Shown here piece after piece: positions 6,590 through 7,159 of a stretch of DNA of 7,159 bases (the stretch's first letter is position 1; each line of letters begins with the position of its first letter). The position numbers and the translations under genes were made by a program. The stretch lies in contig WQRN01000066.1 of assembly GCA_009786715.1 (NCBI GenBank), forward strand, positions 1 through 7,159, given 5' to 3'. Source of the stretch: Treponema sp. (lineage in GTDB: Bacteria; Spirochaetota; Spirochaetia; Treponematales; Breznakiellaceae). The notes beneath the pieces are model-generated. The model did no database searches. It saw nothing but the letters and a program-made list of their open reading frames with translations, and was not told where the DNA came from.

Positions 6590-7159
6590 TTACACAAGCA
6601 ACAGACCAATCCTGTAAATTATAAAAGCCGCCATCCACGCAATGCCTGTCTGATACAGTATGACAAAAATTGTGCCCTTTATGTTTCCAAGTTCGCGTTT
6701 CACAGTCGCGACTGCAGCTACGCACGGCGTGTAAAGCAGAGTAAAAACCAAAAAGCAGAACGCGCTCAGCGGAGAGAAAAACGCATGAAGCGTTTCTCCA
6801 AGCTCCGCGATACTTGCGCCTGTTAAAACCGCCAATGTGCTTATAACAGCTTCCTTCGCGGTGAACCCCGTAATAAGAGCAGTTGAAACGCGCCAATCTG
6901 AAAAACCGAGAGGATAAAAGAATCCGCTGATTAATTTACCAATTAAAGCGAGCATGCTTTCTGTTCCGTCCTCGACATAAAGCAGTCGGATGTTAAATGA
7001 TTGTAAAAACCAGATTATTACTGTTGCGATAAATATGATTGTAAAAGCGCGCTGTATAAAATCTTTCGCCTTGTCCCACATCAATAATAAAACTGTTTTT
7101 AATGACGGGAAGCGGTAATTGGGAAGTTCCATAACAAACGGCACAGGCGCGCCTTTAAA
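6590..7159 (-). CDS. feoB: Ferrous iron transport protein B, C-terminal part (5' end beyond window)
   Basis: This is the last 189 residues of the FeoB permease, which moves Fe(II) across the inner membrane under control of its N-terminal G-protein domain (not in the window). The frame is open to the right edge, and the peptide begins FKGAPVPFVMELPNYRFP, the conserved FeoB stretch before the second Gate region. Further conserved pieces are PLGFSDWRVSTALITGFTAK followed by EAVISTLAVL, and LYTPCVAAVATVKRE with its invariant Cys. Three hydrophobic spans are visible, with the last one (GTIFVILYQTGIAWMAAFII) near the C-terminus. The ending IYRIGLLLV is typical, with no fused FeoC-like tail. The GTG at 7144-7142 is an internal Val codon and not a start. 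YibE/F follows after 27 bases. Confidence 0.95.
   Translation of the reverse strand, partial: FKGAPVPFVMELPNYRFPSLKTVLLLMWDKAKDFIQRAFTIIFIATVIIWFLQSFNIRLLYVEDGTESMLALIGKLISGFFYPLGFSDWRVSTALITGFTAKEAVISTLAVLTGASIAELGETLHAFFSPLSAFCFLVFTLLYTPCVAAVATVKRELGNIKGTIFVILYQTGIAWMAAFIIYRIGLLLV

Noticed and set aside
6555..6896. A 113-residue minus-strand frame overlapping the feoB end
   Set aside because: It is a frame shadow of feoB with a Cys/His/Arg-rich composition, while the feoB frame carries conserved permease motifs throughout.
7142..7144. GTG as a start codon for a short FeoB-like protein
   Set aside because: The frame continues upstream to the window edge with the conserved FKGAPV residues of FeoB, so this is an internal Val in a gene truncated by the window.

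Overview
The window looks like part of a chromosome of a host- or gut-associated spirochaete, most likely a Treponema relative. This is inference. It rests on the style of the chemoreceptor tail at the left edge, a loosely spirochaete-like lipoprotein leader, moderate GC with many A/T-rich membrane-protein codons, and the set of gene families present. No rRNA, tRNA, CRISPR array, insertion sequence or phage gene is visible. Genes cover almost everything, and no gene-free stretch exceeds about 45 bases.

Layout from left to right. (1) Bases 1-186, plus strand: the last 61 codons of a methyl-accepting chemotaxis protein. (2) Bases 221-3305, minus strand: a two-gene unit. It is transcribed right to left, from a full-length cytosolic GH94 disaccharide phosphorylase (879-3305) into a flavodoxin (221-865). 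The two are tightly coupled: the phosphorylase stop codon touches the flavodoxin ribosome binding site. The flavodoxin carries a lipoprotein-like leader. It also has a second in-frame ATG behind a perfect AGGAGG, so one gene may yield an exported and a cytosolic form. (3) Bases 3349-5433, plus strand: a 694-residue protein divergent from the phosphorylase across only 43 bases. Its N-terminal two thirds is unrecognised, and its C-terminal domain resembles plasmid pRiA4b ORF-3. Six tandem 18-base units are inserted inside that domain. (4) Bases 5369-7159, minus strand: the C-terminal end of the ferrous iron permease FeoB (entering from the right edge), then a YibE/F-family membrane protein. The YibE/F gene overlaps the pRiA4b-type gene tail-to-tail by 65 bases.

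Functionally the window combines chemotaxis, phosphorolytic use of a beta-linked disaccharide, a flavin redox carrier, iron uptake and two proteins of unknown role. I see no complete new defence or mobile system. The items most worth a second look are the dual-start flavodoxin, the in-frame hexapeptide repeat in the pRiA4b-like domain, and the FeoB-YibE/F pairing.
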